This document shows positions 1-8,554 of a DNA stretch of 42,248 nt, in pieces. This DNA comes from Candidatus Zhuqueibacterota bacterium (lineage in GTDB: Bacteria > Zhuqueibacterota > Zhuqueibacteria > Residuimicrobiales > Oceaniaggregativiventaceae). A program made the translations under genes and the position numbers. Below the pieces are notes generated by a model. It saw only the letters and a list, made by a program, of their open reading frames with translations, ran no database searches and had not been told where the DNA came from. The stretch spans positions 1 to 42,248 of the forward strand of contig WJMF01000083.1 of NCBI GenBank assembly GCA_014728085.1. The letters run 5' to 3'. Positions within the stretch are counted from its first letter, which is position 1. The number at the start of each line of letters is the position of its first letter.

Positions 1-9
1 ATGTAATGA

Positions 10-42
10 CTTTTCTCAGTGGCCTGGCGGCTTTGTGCGAGA
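10..42. repeat. possible dispersed intergenic repeat fragment
   Basis: On the minus strand this reads roughly as 'TCTCGCACAAAGCCGCC...'. It resembles the short 'ctcgcaaagccgccaag' type intergenic repeat that I recall as scattered through many environmental bacterial genomes. There is only one copy in this window, so the repeat call rests on memory of the motif, not on repetition seen here. Nothing else is recognisable between positions 1 and 232. The short ORFs there have no homology-like features. Confidence 0.25.
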
Positions 43-232
43 TTGCTTGAAAAAGGGTTTAAATGATGCTCTATCAACCACTGCGGAATTTAATAACTTT
101 TCCTTTGCGCATACACCAAACCCCTGAATTTGCTCAAATCTATGTTATTGTCATATTTTTTTTCTATAGAACAGCTGAAACGCCTGCTCTATTTCATTCT
201 GTACGCGGCGAAATTACGCCTTGTTTTCCTCT

Positions 233-1321
233 TCACCGCCGGTAGCATCTTGATATTGCGGTTACACTATCTTTTTCAACTGATCCAAAATATTTCTTCC
301 GAAAACATAAAGCTACATTCACAAGGCCGATTAATACCGGCACTTCCACCAGCGGACCAATCACTGCTGCAAAGGCGGCTCCCGATTTGATGCCGAACAC
401 TGCAACCGCCACAGCAATCGCCAGTTCAAAATTATTCGACGCAGCCGTAAAGGACAATGTTGCCGTTTTTGAATAGTCTGCGCCGACCTTATAGCCCATA
501 TAAAACGATACCAAAAACATTACTACAAAATAAATCAACAACGGAATGGCTATACGGATAACATCCATAGGAATCTTGACAATGATCTCACCTTTAAGCG
601 AGAACATTACAAAAATCGTGAACAACAATGCAATCAGGGTGATGGGACTGATTTTGGGGATAAGCGTTTGTTCGTACCACTCCCTGCCTTTAAGTTTTAT
701 ACCGACAAACCGTGTGAGCATACCGCCAATGAATGGAATGCCAAGATAAATAAAGACACTTTCCGCAATTTGTCCAATCGTAATATCAACTGTAAAACGA
801 CTTAATCCTAGCCAGGATGGTACCAATGTCAAAAAGATATAAGCATACACCGAATAGAAAAACACCTGAAAAATTGAATTGAACGCCACCAGCCCAGCGG
901 CATATTCCGTATCACCCCTGGCAAGTTCGTTCCATACTATTACCATCGCAATGCAGCGAGCCAGGCCGATCATGATCAATCCGGCCATATATTCCGGATA
1001 GCCACGCAAGAATATAACCGCAAGTATAAACATCAGAACCGGCCCGATGACCCAGTTTTGTACCAGAGATAGCCCAAGCACTTTGACGTTGCGAAAAACA
1101 TCACCAAGCTCTTCATATTTCACCTTCGCCAGTGGCGGATACATCATTAAAATTAATCCGATGGCAATTGGAATATTTGTTGTTCCCGCCTGAAAATAAT
1201 TCCAGAACGATGCTATTCCGGGTACCAAATAACCGCCAAAAACTCCGGCCAGCATGGCTAGAAATATCCATAGCGTTAAATAGCGATCTATTAGTGATAA
1301 TCGTTTTGTAATATCGGCCAT
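233..1321 (-). CDS. acr3: ACR3-family arsenite efflux permease
   Basis: Integral inner-membrane transporter that extrudes arsenite, using the proton motive force. The 362-aa protein has about ten hydrophobic segments. It carries the ACR3 signature around the fourth helix ('[17 protein letters not shown]'), whose cysteine is the conserved essential residue of the family, and a later '[19 protein letters not shown]' segment typical of ACR3. A longer reading begins at a TTG at 1348. The ATG at 1321 is preferred because AAAGGGA sits about nine bases upstream and the protein then begins MADITKR. It is the last gene of the ars operon, 189 bp after ccdA, so it could also have its own promoter. ACR3 is distinct from the ArsB antiporter family, and the sequence clearly supports ACR3. 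Confidence 0.95.
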   Translation of the reverse strand: MADITKRLSLIDRYLTLWIFLAMLAGVFGGYLVPGIASFWNYFQAGTTNIPIAIGLILMMYPPLAKVKYEELGDVFRNVKVLGLSLVQNWVIGPVLMFILAVIFLRGYPEYMAGLIMIGLARCIAMVIVWNELARGDTEYAAGLVAFNSIFQVFFYSVYAYIFLTLVPSWLGLSRFTVDITIGQIAESVFIYLGIPFIGGMLTRFVGIKLKGREWYEQTLIPKISPITLIALLFTIFVMFSLKGEIIVKIPMDVIRIAIPLLIYFVVMFLVSFYMGYKVGADYSKTATLSFTAASNNFELAIAVAVAVFGIKSGAAFAAVIGPLVEVPVLIGLVNVALCFRKKYFGSVEKDSVTAISRCYRR

Positions 1322-1510
1322 GGTCGATTTTCCCTTTGATTTGTGCAAGTCACTTCTTTTTTATTACCTGTCAAATCTCTCTTTTTCTGATTTATCAAGC
1401 GGATTTACCGGAATCCGCTCACGAACCAGTATATAGGATGATAAACCGCTACCATACAACAGCTCTCATTTGTGTTGTCAATTAAAAAACCGTTTGATGT
1501 ATCTGAATGA

Positions 1511-2209
1511 TTAAAGTGTATTGACCAGTAAATAGATGCCGGCAGCGATGACCAGAATACCGCTGGCTTTTTTCGCCCACAGTATGGTCTTGCTTTTATC
1601 CGTTCGATCCAGATATTTCTGGGCTTTTTGTGCCAGGGTTCCAAAAAATACGATCACACTGCAATGTCCCAGACCGAATAACAGGATCAATGCAAAAGCA
1701 GAAATAAAGGATGTTTGCGCCCGGGTAAAGGCAATGCCGAGAACCGGAGCCACAAATGCAAAGGTACAGGGACCCAGGGCAATGCCGAAAATCAGACCCA
1801 GCATCAGGGCTGAGAGCAAACCGCCCCGTCTGGCCGGATTGAGACCAAAAGACCAGTTTAGCGTAATTACATCAAGGAGATATAGACCGACGATGAAAAA
1901 GATAGCGACCACAAACAGATTGCCCGTGCGTCCGAGATCGCCCATCAACCGGCCCAGCGATGAGGTAATGATGCCGATCAGGGCGATGGAAAAAAGGATG
2001 CCCAGAGAGAAAATCAGGGAAAAGAAAAAGGCGCGCGATGTGGTTTTCTTTTCCTGCTGCATAACGAATCCGATGACCAATGGAATACTGGACAAATGAC
2101 AGGGACTGAGAAGAATGCTTAGCACCCCCCAAACAAAAGCCCCGAAAAGCGCGATCCACAGGGATTGCGTCAAGGAATCCGATAACAGGGAAAAGATCTC
2201 CCCAATCAT
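1511..2209 (-). CDS. ccdA: CcdA/DsbD-type transmembrane thiol electron carrier
   Basis: Six-helix inner-membrane protein of the CcdA / DsbD beta-domain family, which moves reducing equivalents from cytoplasmic thioredoxin to extracytoplasmic thiol proteins. The two membrane cysteines that form the transfer disulfide are visible in 'LSPCHLSSIPLV' (about residue 36) and 'GPCTFAFVAPV' (about residue 147). Length (232 aa) is normal for CcdA. Its ATG overlaps the stop of the upstream thioredoxin-like gene by four bases (ATGA), implying translational coupling, so that lipoprotein-like thioredoxin is its probable partner. In this operon it most plausibly supplies electrons for redox steps linked to arsenic resistance rather than for cytochrome c maturation, since no ccm or res genes are nearby. 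That role is inferred from context. Confidence 0.92.
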   Translation of the reverse strand: MIGEIFSLLSDSLTQSLWIALFGAFVWGVLSILLSPCHLSSIPLVIGFVMQQEKKTTSRAFFFSLIFSLGILFSIALIGIITSSLGRLMGDLGRTGNLFVVAIFFIVGLYLLDVITLNWSFGLNPARRGGLLSALMLGLIFGIALGPCTFAFVAPVLGIAFTRAQTSFISAFALILLFGLGHCSVIVFFGTLAQKAQKYLDRTDKSKTILWAKKASGILVIAAGIYLLVNTL

Positions 2210-2616
2210 GATGAGGTTTCCTCTTTCGGGGTTAACCCTTGCTTCTGCAAAAAGGTATCGATCTTTTTTTCGGCAAAAAATCCCTCATGGCGCATGATTT
2301 CATTGCCGTTCTCGTCCAGAAAAACCTGGGTGGGGATCAGCTTGATGTTGTATTGCTGCGCGTATTTTTTTTGATCTGGCTGCCAGACATCGTAAAAGAT
2401 CACCTCGATTTGATCACCGTATTTTTCTTCTATCGATTCCATTACCGGCTGCATCGCCTTGCAGGGAATGCATTTTACCGAGCCTAGCTCGACAAAGGTA
2501 ATTTTTGCACGTTCTGTTCTTACCGTTATATCCGTTTGTTTTTCATGATTCGTATTGGACTGACAATTGATCAAAGCCAAAAAACATAGAACACCAGCGA
2601 AAAATCCTGTTTTCAT
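2206..2616 (-). CDS. exported thioredoxin-fold protein, probable lipoprotein
   Basis: A 136-aa protein with an N-terminal hydrophobic signal (about residues 3-19) ending at a cysteine in 'FLALINCQSN', which would be a slightly non-standard lipobox (Asn at -1). The mature part is a thioredoxin fold with the active-site 'VKCIPCKAMQPVME' (CIPC, about residues 49-52) and the cis-proline region 'KLIPTQVFLDENG'. It is therefore an extracytoplasmic, probably membrane-anchored, disulfide reductase. It is translationally coupled to ccdA (four-base overlap), which would keep it reduced. The start ATG has a GGGAGAAACAGG ribosome-binding region. The substrate is unknown; the operon suggests an arsenic-related thiol protein, but this is not proven by sequence. 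Confidence 0.88.
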   Translation of the reverse strand: MKTGFFAGVLCFLALINCQSNTNHEKQTDITVRTERAKITFVELGSVKCIPCKAMQPVMESIEEKYGDQIEVIFYDVWQPDQKKYAQQYNIKLIPTQVFLDENGNEIMRHEGFFAEKKIDTFLQKQGLTPKEETSS

Positions 2617-2684
2617 CCTGTTTCTCCCGGTTTTACGTTTGGTCCGGACGCCATATCCGGCGACCGGAATTTGTTTTTGATGAT

Positions 2685-2918
2685 CTATTCAAGCCAGGAC
2701 AGTATGTCTTCGTCTGCCGGCAGCTTGCCGGCGCTCTTTACCTCGCCATCGATAACCAGTCCCGGGGTTACCATAACGTCATATTTGAGGATTTCGTTGA
2801 TTTTGGTGACCTTTTCCAGGTCTATAGAGATATCATTTTCCTCAGCCACATTTTTAACCCGTTTTTCCAGTTCATTGCACTTGGGGCAGCCTGTCCCCAG
2901 TATCTTCACATTCTTCAT
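2685..2918 (-). CDS. small redox-active disulfide (thioredoxin-like) protein
   Basis: A 77-aa cytoplasmic protein with the compact thioredoxin/glutaredoxin fold. The active site 'GTGCPKCNELEKRV' (CPKC, residues 10-13) lies at the end of the first strand and 'VMVTPGLVIDGEV' holds the cis-proline. Members of this 'redox-active disulfide protein 2' / small thioredoxin family are about 75-80 aa and are often encoded beside DUF318 permeases and arsenic or mercury genes. GGAGG lies a few bases upstream of the ATG. It sits 36 bp after arsC and is a candidate reductant for ArsC or for the permease cassette. No thioredoxin reductase gene is in the operon, so its electron source is outside the window. 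Confidence 0.88.
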   Translation of the reverse strand: MKNVKILGTGCPKCNELEKRVKNVAEENDISIDLEKVTKINEILKYDVMVTPGLVIDGEVKSAGKLPADEDILSWLE

Positions 2919-2954
2919 CTGTGCCTCCTGAATCCTGTTAATGTCCTTTTACAA

Positions 2955-3380
2955 TTATTCCTGGATCTTTTCTCTATAAAATTGTTCAAATCTGTCTTTG
3001 ATTTCATCTCTCACCCGCCTGAATACCACCATAATCTCTTCCTCACTGCCGCTTGCATCAGCCGGATCGTCAAAGCCGATATGCAGCTGTTCCCTGACAT
3101 CACCAGGAAACATGGGACAACTCTCTTTGGCGTGGTCACAGACAGTGATGACATAATCAAATGACTGGTCCAGGTATTGGCCGACATCCTCGGGTTTACC
3201 GTCAGAGATGTCAATGTCCACTTCAAGCATCGCTTTAATGGCAAATGGATTCACTCGGTCTGACGGTGCTGTACCGGCAGAATGAACTTCAAGTTGTGGA
3301 TTAAAGGATTTCAGAAATCCCTGTGCCATCTGGCTTCGGCAGGAATTGCCGGTGCAGAGAATGAGTATTTTTATAGTCAT
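2955..3380 (-). CDS. arsC: arsenate reductase, thioredoxin-coupled (LMW-PTP fold)
   Basis: Cytoplasmic enzyme that reduces arsenate to arsenite. The P-loop 'ILCTGNSCRSQM' supplies nucleophile Cys9 and Arg15. The relay cysteines are Cys81 and Cys88 in 'VITVCDHAKESCPMFPG', matching the C10/C82/C89 triad of the Staphylococcus aureus pI258 enzyme with a one-residue shift. 'FDDPADA' provides the usual general-acid aspartate region. Length (141 aa) is typical. Two adjacent ATGs exist (3383 and 3380). The second is chosen because GAGG is only two bases from the first. This is the thioredoxin-dependent class, not the glutaredoxin-dependent E. coli type, which fits the two thioredoxin-like genes immediately downstream. 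Confidence 0.95.
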   Translation of the reverse strand: MTIKILILCTGNSCRSQMAQGFLKSFNPQLEVHSAGTAPSDRVNPFAIKAMLEVDIDISDGKPEDVGQYLDQSFDYVITVCDHAKESCPMFPGDVREQLHIGFDDPADASGSEEEIMVVFRRVRDEIKDRFEQFYREKIQE

Positions 3381-3434
3381 CATGACCTCTATTCATGAAT
3401 TTATATTGATTCGGTTTCGTTCAACAGTACAGGC

Positions 3435-4730
3435 TTACAGCATACCGTATATCAGGCCGGTCAGCGTGGCAATGATTACCACGAGCAAAACAAAGACAAT
3501 CGTCTTTTTGCTGCCCATGACGCTGCGGATGACCAGCATATTGGGCAGCGATAACGCCGGTCCGGCCAGCAACAGGGCCAGGGCCGGACCTTTGCCCATG
3601 CCGTTGGCGATCAGGCCCTGCAGTATCGGTATTTCGGTCAGGGTGGCAAAGTACATAAACGCGCCGACAACCGAGGCGAAGAAATTGGCAAAAAGCGAAT
3701 TCCCGCCGACAAGTCCTGAAATCCAGTCTGCTGGAATAATGCCGTTTCCGCCTTCCGGTGAACCGAGCAAGAATCCGGCAACGACAACACCGGCGGCGAG
3801 CAACGGTAAAATCTGTTTGGTGAATGCCCAGGTCGCCTGCATCCACTCCTGAGGTTCACCTTTGCGGCGTGAAATAAGAGTGCTGGTAATAATCACTGCC
3901 GTGATAAACGGAACCAGCGGTTGCTGATCAAAAATCAACGCCATCGCTGCCGTCAATCCGGTTCCCAGCAATACCGGTATCACATTTAATTCGAGGACCA
4001 CAACCAGAGAAAGGGCAAATAAAAGCCCCAAAAATGCGGTGATCCACCATTTATAGTGATACAAAAGCATCCAAACGCTGCTGCCATCAGCCGGTTTTCC
4101 CCAGTTGGCAAAGACGAGAATGCCGACCAGGACGAAAAAATGAAAAGCGGTTTGCCATAGAGGTTTGCTTTCGTCACTTTGGGGTAGTGGCAAATTTTGT
4201 TCTTTATTTTTATTCTCATGTCTGAACAAAAATTGCATCATCAGGCCAATTACAATACTAAACGAAACGGCACCGACAACGCGTGCAATACCGAGGCTGG
4301 GTCCGAGGATGCGTGCGGTCAGGATAATGGCGAGAATATTGATGGCCGGACCACTGTAGAGAAAAGCCACTGCCGGGCCCAGACCCGCACCGCGTTTGTA
4401 AATGCTGGCAAACAAGGGTAATACTGTGCAGGAACAAACAGCAAGAATGGTACCGGAAACCGATGCCATCGAATAGGAACCCCATTTTTTCGCCTTTGAA
4501 CCGAGGTATTTAATGATTGCTTGTTGACTGATAAAGACGCTGATGACGCCGGCGATAAAAAAAGCCGGAATCAGGCAGAGAATAACGTGTTCGCGGGCAT
4601 ACCATTTGGCCAGTGTGAAGGCATCGATAACGGCATAGCGAAAGGTTTCAGCGTCCGTCGGTAAAAAATAGGCCAGCAGAAACAACCCGGTTATCCACAA
4701 GAGCTTTTTGTATTCATGACGCCAATTCAT
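3435..4730 (-). CDS. DUF318 / ArsP-type permease
   Basis: A 431-aa polytopic inner-membrane protein of the DUF318 (PF03773, ArsP_1) family, with about ten membrane segments in two homologous halves separated by a charged loop (about residues 175-200, rich in K, E, N and Q). The family hallmark 'VCSCTVLPLFASIYKRGAGLGPAVAFLYSGPAIN' stretch is present around residues 95-130, with the CxC metal- or arsenical-binding pair, and a second-half counterpart 'GKGPALALLLAGPALSLPN' is near residue 390. ArsP members export trivalent organoarsenicals; SO_0444-type relatives have been linked to Cu/Zn efflux. The exact substrate is not decided by sequence, but position between arsR and arsC favours arsenicals. 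ATG at 4730 is preferred over the longer reading because AAAGGGA precedes it by nine bases. Confidence 0.88.
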   Translation of the reverse strand: MNWRHEYKKLLWITGLFLLAYFLPTDAETFRYAVIDAFTLAKWYAREHVILCLIPAFFIAGVISVFISQQAIIKYLGSKAKKWGSYSMASVSGTILAVCSCTVLPLFASIYKRGAGLGPAVAFLYSGPAINILAIILTARILGPSLGIARVVGAVSFSIVIGLMMQFLFRHENKNKEQNLPLPQSDESKPLWQTAFHFFVLVGILVFANWGKPADGSSVWMLLYHYKWWITAFLGLLFALSLVVVLELNVIPVLLGTGLTAAMALIFDQQPLVPFITAVIITSTLISRRKGEPQEWMQATWAFTKQILPLLAAGVVVAGFLLGSPEGGNGIIPADWISGLVGGNSLFANFFASVVGAFMYFATLTEIPILQGLIANGMGKGPALALLLAGPALSLPNMLVIRSVMGSKKTIVFVLLVVIIATLTGLIYGML

Positions 4731-4786
4731 TGTACATATCCCTTTGTCATTTGGCAAAATAACGAATTGTTAATTCTAAAAATTTT

Positions 4787-5128
4787 TCAGAGCCGGCATA
4801 ACGCATTACGGTCGACAGTGCGTACCTCAGCGGCATCTTTTTTATAAATGTCATCATCCAGGGCGTTGCTGAGAATGACCTGCAAAAGCGAGTGCACCAT
4901 GGTATCATTGCTCTGCCGGTTCAGATGGTAATCGACCCATTTATTGTCCTTGATATCATAGATAAAGCCGGCATGGCGCAGTAACGCCAGATGTTGCGAT
5001 ACCGTTGATGTCGCCAGACCGAGGATCTCGCGGATCTCGCATACGCATAACGGTCGAATGTTGAGCATTCTCAAGATACGCAGGCGGCTCCTGTCGGCCA
5101 GGGCTTTGAAGATTTGGGCGTTATCCAT
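4787..5128 (-). CDS. arsR: ArsR/SmtB-family metalloregulator
   Basis: Winged-helix repressor that leaves DNA when arsenite binds. In the reading starting at 5128 (MDNAQIFKALADRSR) the protein is 113 aa, normal for ArsR. The recognition helix region is 'GLATSTVSQHLALLRHAG'. The metal-sensing pair Cys28/Cys30 lies in 'RPLCVCEIREIL', equivalent to the ELCVCDL motif of classical ArsR. A longer reading would start at a TTG at 5170 or an ATG at 5143, but those lie on or next to the promoter and palindrome at 5142-5187, so the shorter start is favoured. No strong Shine-Dalgarno is visible; GAAAG lies about eight bases upstream. First gene of the ars operon and probably autoregulated. Confidence 0.93.
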   Translation of the reverse strand: MDNAQIFKALADRSRLRILRMLNIRPLCVCEIREILGLATSTVSQHLALLRHAGFIYDIKDNKWVDYHLNRQSNDTMVHSLLQVILSNALDDDIYKKDAAEVRTVDRNALCRL

Positions 5129-5141
5129 TTTCGCATCTTTC

Positions 5142-5161
5142 ATTTCGTTGTTCAACGAAAT
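5142..5161 (-). promoter_or_regulatory. putative ArsR operator (perfect palindrome)
   Basis: A perfect nine-base inverted repeat (ATTTCGTTG / CAACGAAAT) with a two-base centre. It overlaps the end of the -10 element and the predicted transcription start of the ars promoter, where repressor binding would block initiation. The operator role is inferred from position and symmetry. Confidence 0.65.
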
Positions 5162-5187
5162 ATAAGACAATCATTTTGTAATGTCAA
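5159..5187 (-). promoter_or_regulatory. sigma-70-type promoter of the ars operon
   Basis: On the minus strand TTGACA (5187-5182, six of six consensus) is followed by a 17-base spacer and TATATT (5164-5159, five of six). The predicted start of transcription is near 5152, inside the palindrome at 5142-5161. It is the clearest promoter in the window. Confidence 0.75.
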
Positions 5188-5643
5188 GGCTAAAAATATT
5201 GTTTTCCTGGTTTTCCCCGAAAGTTATTCATAATGCTACAGAATCAATATTTCAAATCATTCCGGAGTCCTGTTATCAGTAAACTTTATTTTATGACTGT
5301 TATGCCGCCGTGGTACATACATAGTCCAATAAAACCCGGTTGATAGAATGACGCCGTTTTTAGTCTCTTCGGCCTGGAATGCATCAGAACGGCTCTGCTG
5401 CCTGACTCGTAATTCACAAATTGTAGTAGTCGGTTTTAGACATTAAATAAATTTTTGATCGATTGGAGGGTGTGCCGTCGGACATGGATGTTCATCAAAG
5501 CGGCTTAACCAGGGTATGCAGCAATTTAAATAGTTGTTCCTCGATTGAAATACCATCATGCGCTTTTCATCTGGAAAAGTGCTGCGGGTTATAATGAAAG
5601 ACCCTCTGCCCTGCTATCCTATTTCCGTTTAGGTCATATGGCC
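5188..5643. other. gene-free region between the ars promoter and the propeller gene
   Basis: No ORF with coding character, no tRNA-like fold and no convincing terminator were found. It separates the start of the ars operon from the 3' end of the T9SS repeat protein, both of which read leftward. An additional promoter element could be hidden here, but none stands out. Confidence 0.5.
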
Positions 5644-7911
5644 TTATTTCAGCAACAACATTTTACGGGTCAAAAGTTCTCTGCTAGTTGACAGCGTGTA
5701 GAAATAGATCCCGTTGGCCATGCCGGCGGCATCGAAGAGGAACCGGTGTCTGCCCGCAGCCTGTCTTCCGGAAACCGGGGTGGCTATCCATTGTCCCCTA
5801 ACATTGAAAACATTCAATTCGACATGAGTGGATTTTGGCAAGTAGTACGGAATGGTTGTTTTCGGGTTGAAGGGATTGGGATAGTTTTGTTCGAGCGAGA
5901 ACCGCTTCGGAGTAAATCTCTTGTTGGTTTCAACGTTGGTGACCACGTTTTCTTCACATGCCGTAAAGCGAAAGGTATCGTCGACGGTCAACGGGCGTTT
6001 GGTATAGACAAACACTGTATCCCCTGCCCCGGGAAGAGTTACATCGTTTTCAGACGGAAGGACAGCAATTTCGACATGTGAATCAGAAGCGCGTTTCCGA
6101 TACGGTGGCGGTGTGATGATGCGGAATTTTTCATTCACATCCCAACGCTTGTTTTTGCTGTCGCTCTCTTCAATGACCCAGATATCCAGAGCCTGATCCT
6201 GGGTCAGATCCCATGCTTTAAACGGAATTTTGACATCAAACAACGCCGTGTCCGAAGGAGAGCTGTACTTGCCGCTTGCCAGCGTATCGCTGCTGCCCCA
6301 AATAATGGCGACATCGACAGGCGCGACATTTTTGCGCGAATCGATGATCTTTTCAATGTTGATGCTAACGTTGCTACCGCTGTTGTTGATGAAACAGGAT
6401 TGCTCCAGATCAATTTCGAGCTCAAAGACGGGAATGATCTCGACTGCGAGTCCCTCGAATGGCGGCGTCAGATATAAAAAGCCGCTCCCCCGGTTCAAAG
6501 GGAAATCGCTGACCAACCGTTGTTGTGTGATGAGGTTGACGATATCCCCTCGCAATTCCGAGTTTTCATCCCTGTGAAAAGAGAGTTGGTAAAGATCCCC
6601 TGTCAATGAACTATGATCCATCACATGGACGATCACCTGGCTGGTGGAGAGTCCGTTTTCGTTACTGACCGCTTTCGGGTCCAGCGCTCCCATAGGCATA
6701 GGCGGCGAAAAAATTCTTCCAATAATGTCGTAATTCTCGCTGAACTGTCCCCACGCCGACCAAACCGCTGCGATTTCATTCTCGCCGGTGGCGACCATAA
6801 CCGGTTCCCACTGATAACTCTCCGTTGTCAAATTGATTCGCGTTTCGAATGATTTTGCATCGCCGCGGCGGTTAAAAAAGCGGCTATAAACGCCTTCGCG
6901 GCTGCCGTCCTGTTTCCAGCTCGACCAGATCACAGCAAAATCGTCATCAGCGGTTTTTGCGATGCGCGGCAGCCACTGATAATGTTGTGTCGTCTTGTTG
7001 ACCGGGATTTCAACGCCCACCCTGTTGGCTGCAGCATTGAAAAGCTGCAGATAGATGCCGCCGTCATCGCCGTCCTGTTCCCAGCTGCACCAAACCACGC
7101 CAAAGCCGCCGTCGTCAAAAGCTACGACATCGCCGAACCATTGATAGTCGTTGCTATAGGTATTGATGCGAAACTCCTTTCCCAGCTTTTGCGCCTCGGC
7201 ATCGAACAACTGACCAAAGACGCCATAACCGGAGGGTGTGGCGCTATCCTGATTCCAGGACTCCCAGATAACCACAAATTTACCTTCTTCTGTATAGGCC
7301 ACCCGTGGTCTTGCCTGGCTAAAAGCGGTGGTGCTGTTGATGCGGAACTCGTCGCCGACCCGGTTGGCGTTGGCATCAAAGCGCTGACCGTAAATACCGC
7401 GGTCGCCATCGTCCTGGAACCAGGACTCCCAAACCACGATAAACCTGCCATCCGCTGCCATAGCAACCGAGGGTGCGGTCTGTGAGTGGCTGATATGGGA
7501 ATTGACGAGGAAATTATCGCCGACAGGCCCTGCAGCGGAATACAGTTGTCCCATTATATCATACATAGAATCGGGATGGCTGTAATGGGCCCATATCACC
7601 ACCGTGTTACCGCTGCGATTCATGGCCACAACCGGACTTTCCTGATTCCCGGCGGAAACGACATTCACCCGTTGCACGTCGTCCTGGGTATCGAGCGAGG
7701 CATTCAACCGCTGCAAACAGATATCCTTTTGTGTGGTAGCCAAAACCGAATCCTCCCGGGTCCAGACGACAATGATATGTCCATTGCCATCGGTAGCAAT
7801 CGCCGGGTTGCGCTGGTTTTTCTCCATTTGAGAATTGATCAAAACTTCTTCCCCTGCCGGCAGGAATGAAAATGAAATCAATATAAAATAAAATATCAGG
7901 AATCTAGGCAT
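5644..7911 (-). CDS. secreted beta-propeller-like repeat protein with T9SS sorting tail
   Basis: A 755-aa exported protein. Starting at ATG 7911 (GAGGA five bases upstream) gives a signal peptide 'MPRFLIFYFILISFSFLPAG'. The first two thirds hold at least six repeats of roughly 50-55 residues with the pattern 'VNS..S.....P.VA...DG.FVVVWES...DGD..GIYGQ.F', the type of beta-sheet repeat that builds propellers. A beta-rich stretch follows, then a C-terminal FlgD-like / type A sorting domain beginning 'LEQNYPNPFNPKTTIPYYLP' and ending '..RKMLLLK'. It is therefore probably exported by the type IX system and anchored or released at the surface. It follows the VanX-like gene by seven bases, so the two are co-transcribed. 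Ligand and function are not recognisable. A longer reading from 8013 runs into the upstream gene and lacks the signal at its N-terminus. Confidence 0.85.
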   Translation of the reverse strand: MPRFLIFYFILISFSFLPAGEEVLINSQMEKNQRNPAIATDGNGHIIVVWTREDSVLATTQKDICLQRLNASLDTQDDVQRVNVVSAGNQESPVVAMNRSGNTVVIWAHYSHPDSMYDIMGQLYSAAGPVGDNFLVNSHISHSQTAPSVAMAADGRFIVVWESWFQDDGDRGIYGQRFDANANRVGDEFRINSTTAFSQARPRVAYTEEGKFVVIWESWNQDSATPSGYGVFGQLFDAEAQKLGKEFRINTYSNDYQWFGDVVAFDDGGFGVVWCSWEQDGDDGGIYLQLFNAAANRVGVEIPVNKTTQHYQWLPRIAKTADDDFAVIWSSWKQDGSREGVYSRFFNRRGDAKSFETRINLTTESYQWEPVMVATGENEIAAVWSAWGQFSENYDIIGRIFSPPMPMGALDPKAVSNENGLSTSQVIVHVMDHSSLTGDLYQLSFHRDENSELRGDIVNLITQQRLVSDFPLNRGSGFLYLTPPFEGLAVEIIPVFELEIDLEQSCFINNSGSNVSINIEKIIDSRKNVAPVDVAIIWGSSDTLASGKYSSPSDTALFDVKIPFKAWDLTQDQALDIWVIEESDSKNKRWDVNEKFRIITPPPYRKRASDSHVEIAVLPSENDVTLPGAGDTVFVYTKRPLTVDDTFRFTACEENVVTNVETNKRFTPKRFSLEQNYPNPFNPKTTIPYYLPKSTHVELNVFNVRGQWIATPVSGRQAAGRHRFLFDAAGMANGIYFYTLSTSRELLTRKMLLLK

Positions 7912-7918
7912 GACATCC

Positions 7919-8554
7919 TCACTTTGGTTGAAAGTCCAGTAACGGAAACGCTGCTGCCGCCGGTAGCGAATAATGCCACCATTCAGCGGAATAGATAACA
8001 AATCCCCCCACATCGACCATGATGCTTTCTAAAAGTTCTCTGTTGGCGAGAATATTTGCCGGCAGATTCGAATAGGAATGAGAGGCACGTTCGGAAAAAT
8101 CATCAAAACAGGTCGGCATCTCGAGCTCTTCTCCGGTGGCCCGGTCGACCAGGGTCACATCGACGGCGGCGCCGCGGTTGTGTGAAGAGCCTGTGGCGGG
8201 ATCGGCGACAAAGGTCGGATCGGGAAGGATTTCCCACATAAGGTATTGTACGGCGCGCGGACGGTAACCGTCCCAGATTTTCAGTCCCAACCCCTGCGGA
8301 TAGCTGGTGCCATTATGCTGCCTGAACATGCGCAAACTGTCCTGAACCAGCTTTAATTGCTTAACAACGTTCAGAGCCAAAAAACATTCATCGGTCGAAT
8401 AGAGCTTTTGCTCAGCAAAGTTATCCGAGGTATTGTACTTGAGATCCAGTACAATATCGGGAATAAAGGCTTTAACCTTTACCAGCTCGTCATCCGCGGA
8501 TTGTGCAGAAACGATGAGCGGCAAAAGCATCAGCCATAAAGCGAGTTTTCGCAT
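7919..8554 (-). CDS. exported D-alanyl-D-alanine dipeptidase, VanX/DdpX type (M15D)
   Basis: Zinc peptidase that cleaves D-Ala-D-Ala. A signal peptide (MRKLALWLMLLPLIVSAQS) precedes the catalytic domain. Zinc ligands are visible as His125 and Asp132 in 'SSHNRGAAVDVTL' and His194 in 'EWWH', with the catalytic Glu191. The 'DGYRPRAVQ' arginine region that contacts substrate is at about residue 95. Length (211 aa) is standard. With a signal peptide and no vanH, vanA or two-component genes, it more likely recycles or modifies peptidoglycan-derived D-Ala-D-Ala in the periplasm than confers glycopeptide resistance. It leads a two-gene operon with the T9SS repeat protein. Confidence 0.93.
   Translation of the reverse strand: MRKLALWLMLLPLIVSAQSADDELVKVKAFIPDIVLDLKYNTSDNFAEQKLYSTDECFLALNVVKQLKLVQDSLRMFRQHNGTSYPQGLGLKIWDGYRPRAVQYLMWEILPDPTFVADPATGSSHNRGAAVDVTLVDRATGEELEMPTCFDDFSERASHSYSNLPANILANRELLESIMVDVGGFVIYSAEWWHYSLPAAAAFPLLDFQPK

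Noticed and set aside
63-390. Two overlapping short ORFs at the left edge
   Set aside because: No ribosome-binding site and no recognisable motif. One of them overlaps the acr3 gene on the opposite strand.
7919-8554. VanX homology as a vancomycin-resistance gene
   Set aside because: No vanH, ligase or VanRS genes are present and the protein has a signal peptide, so a wall-recycling or scavenging role is more likely.
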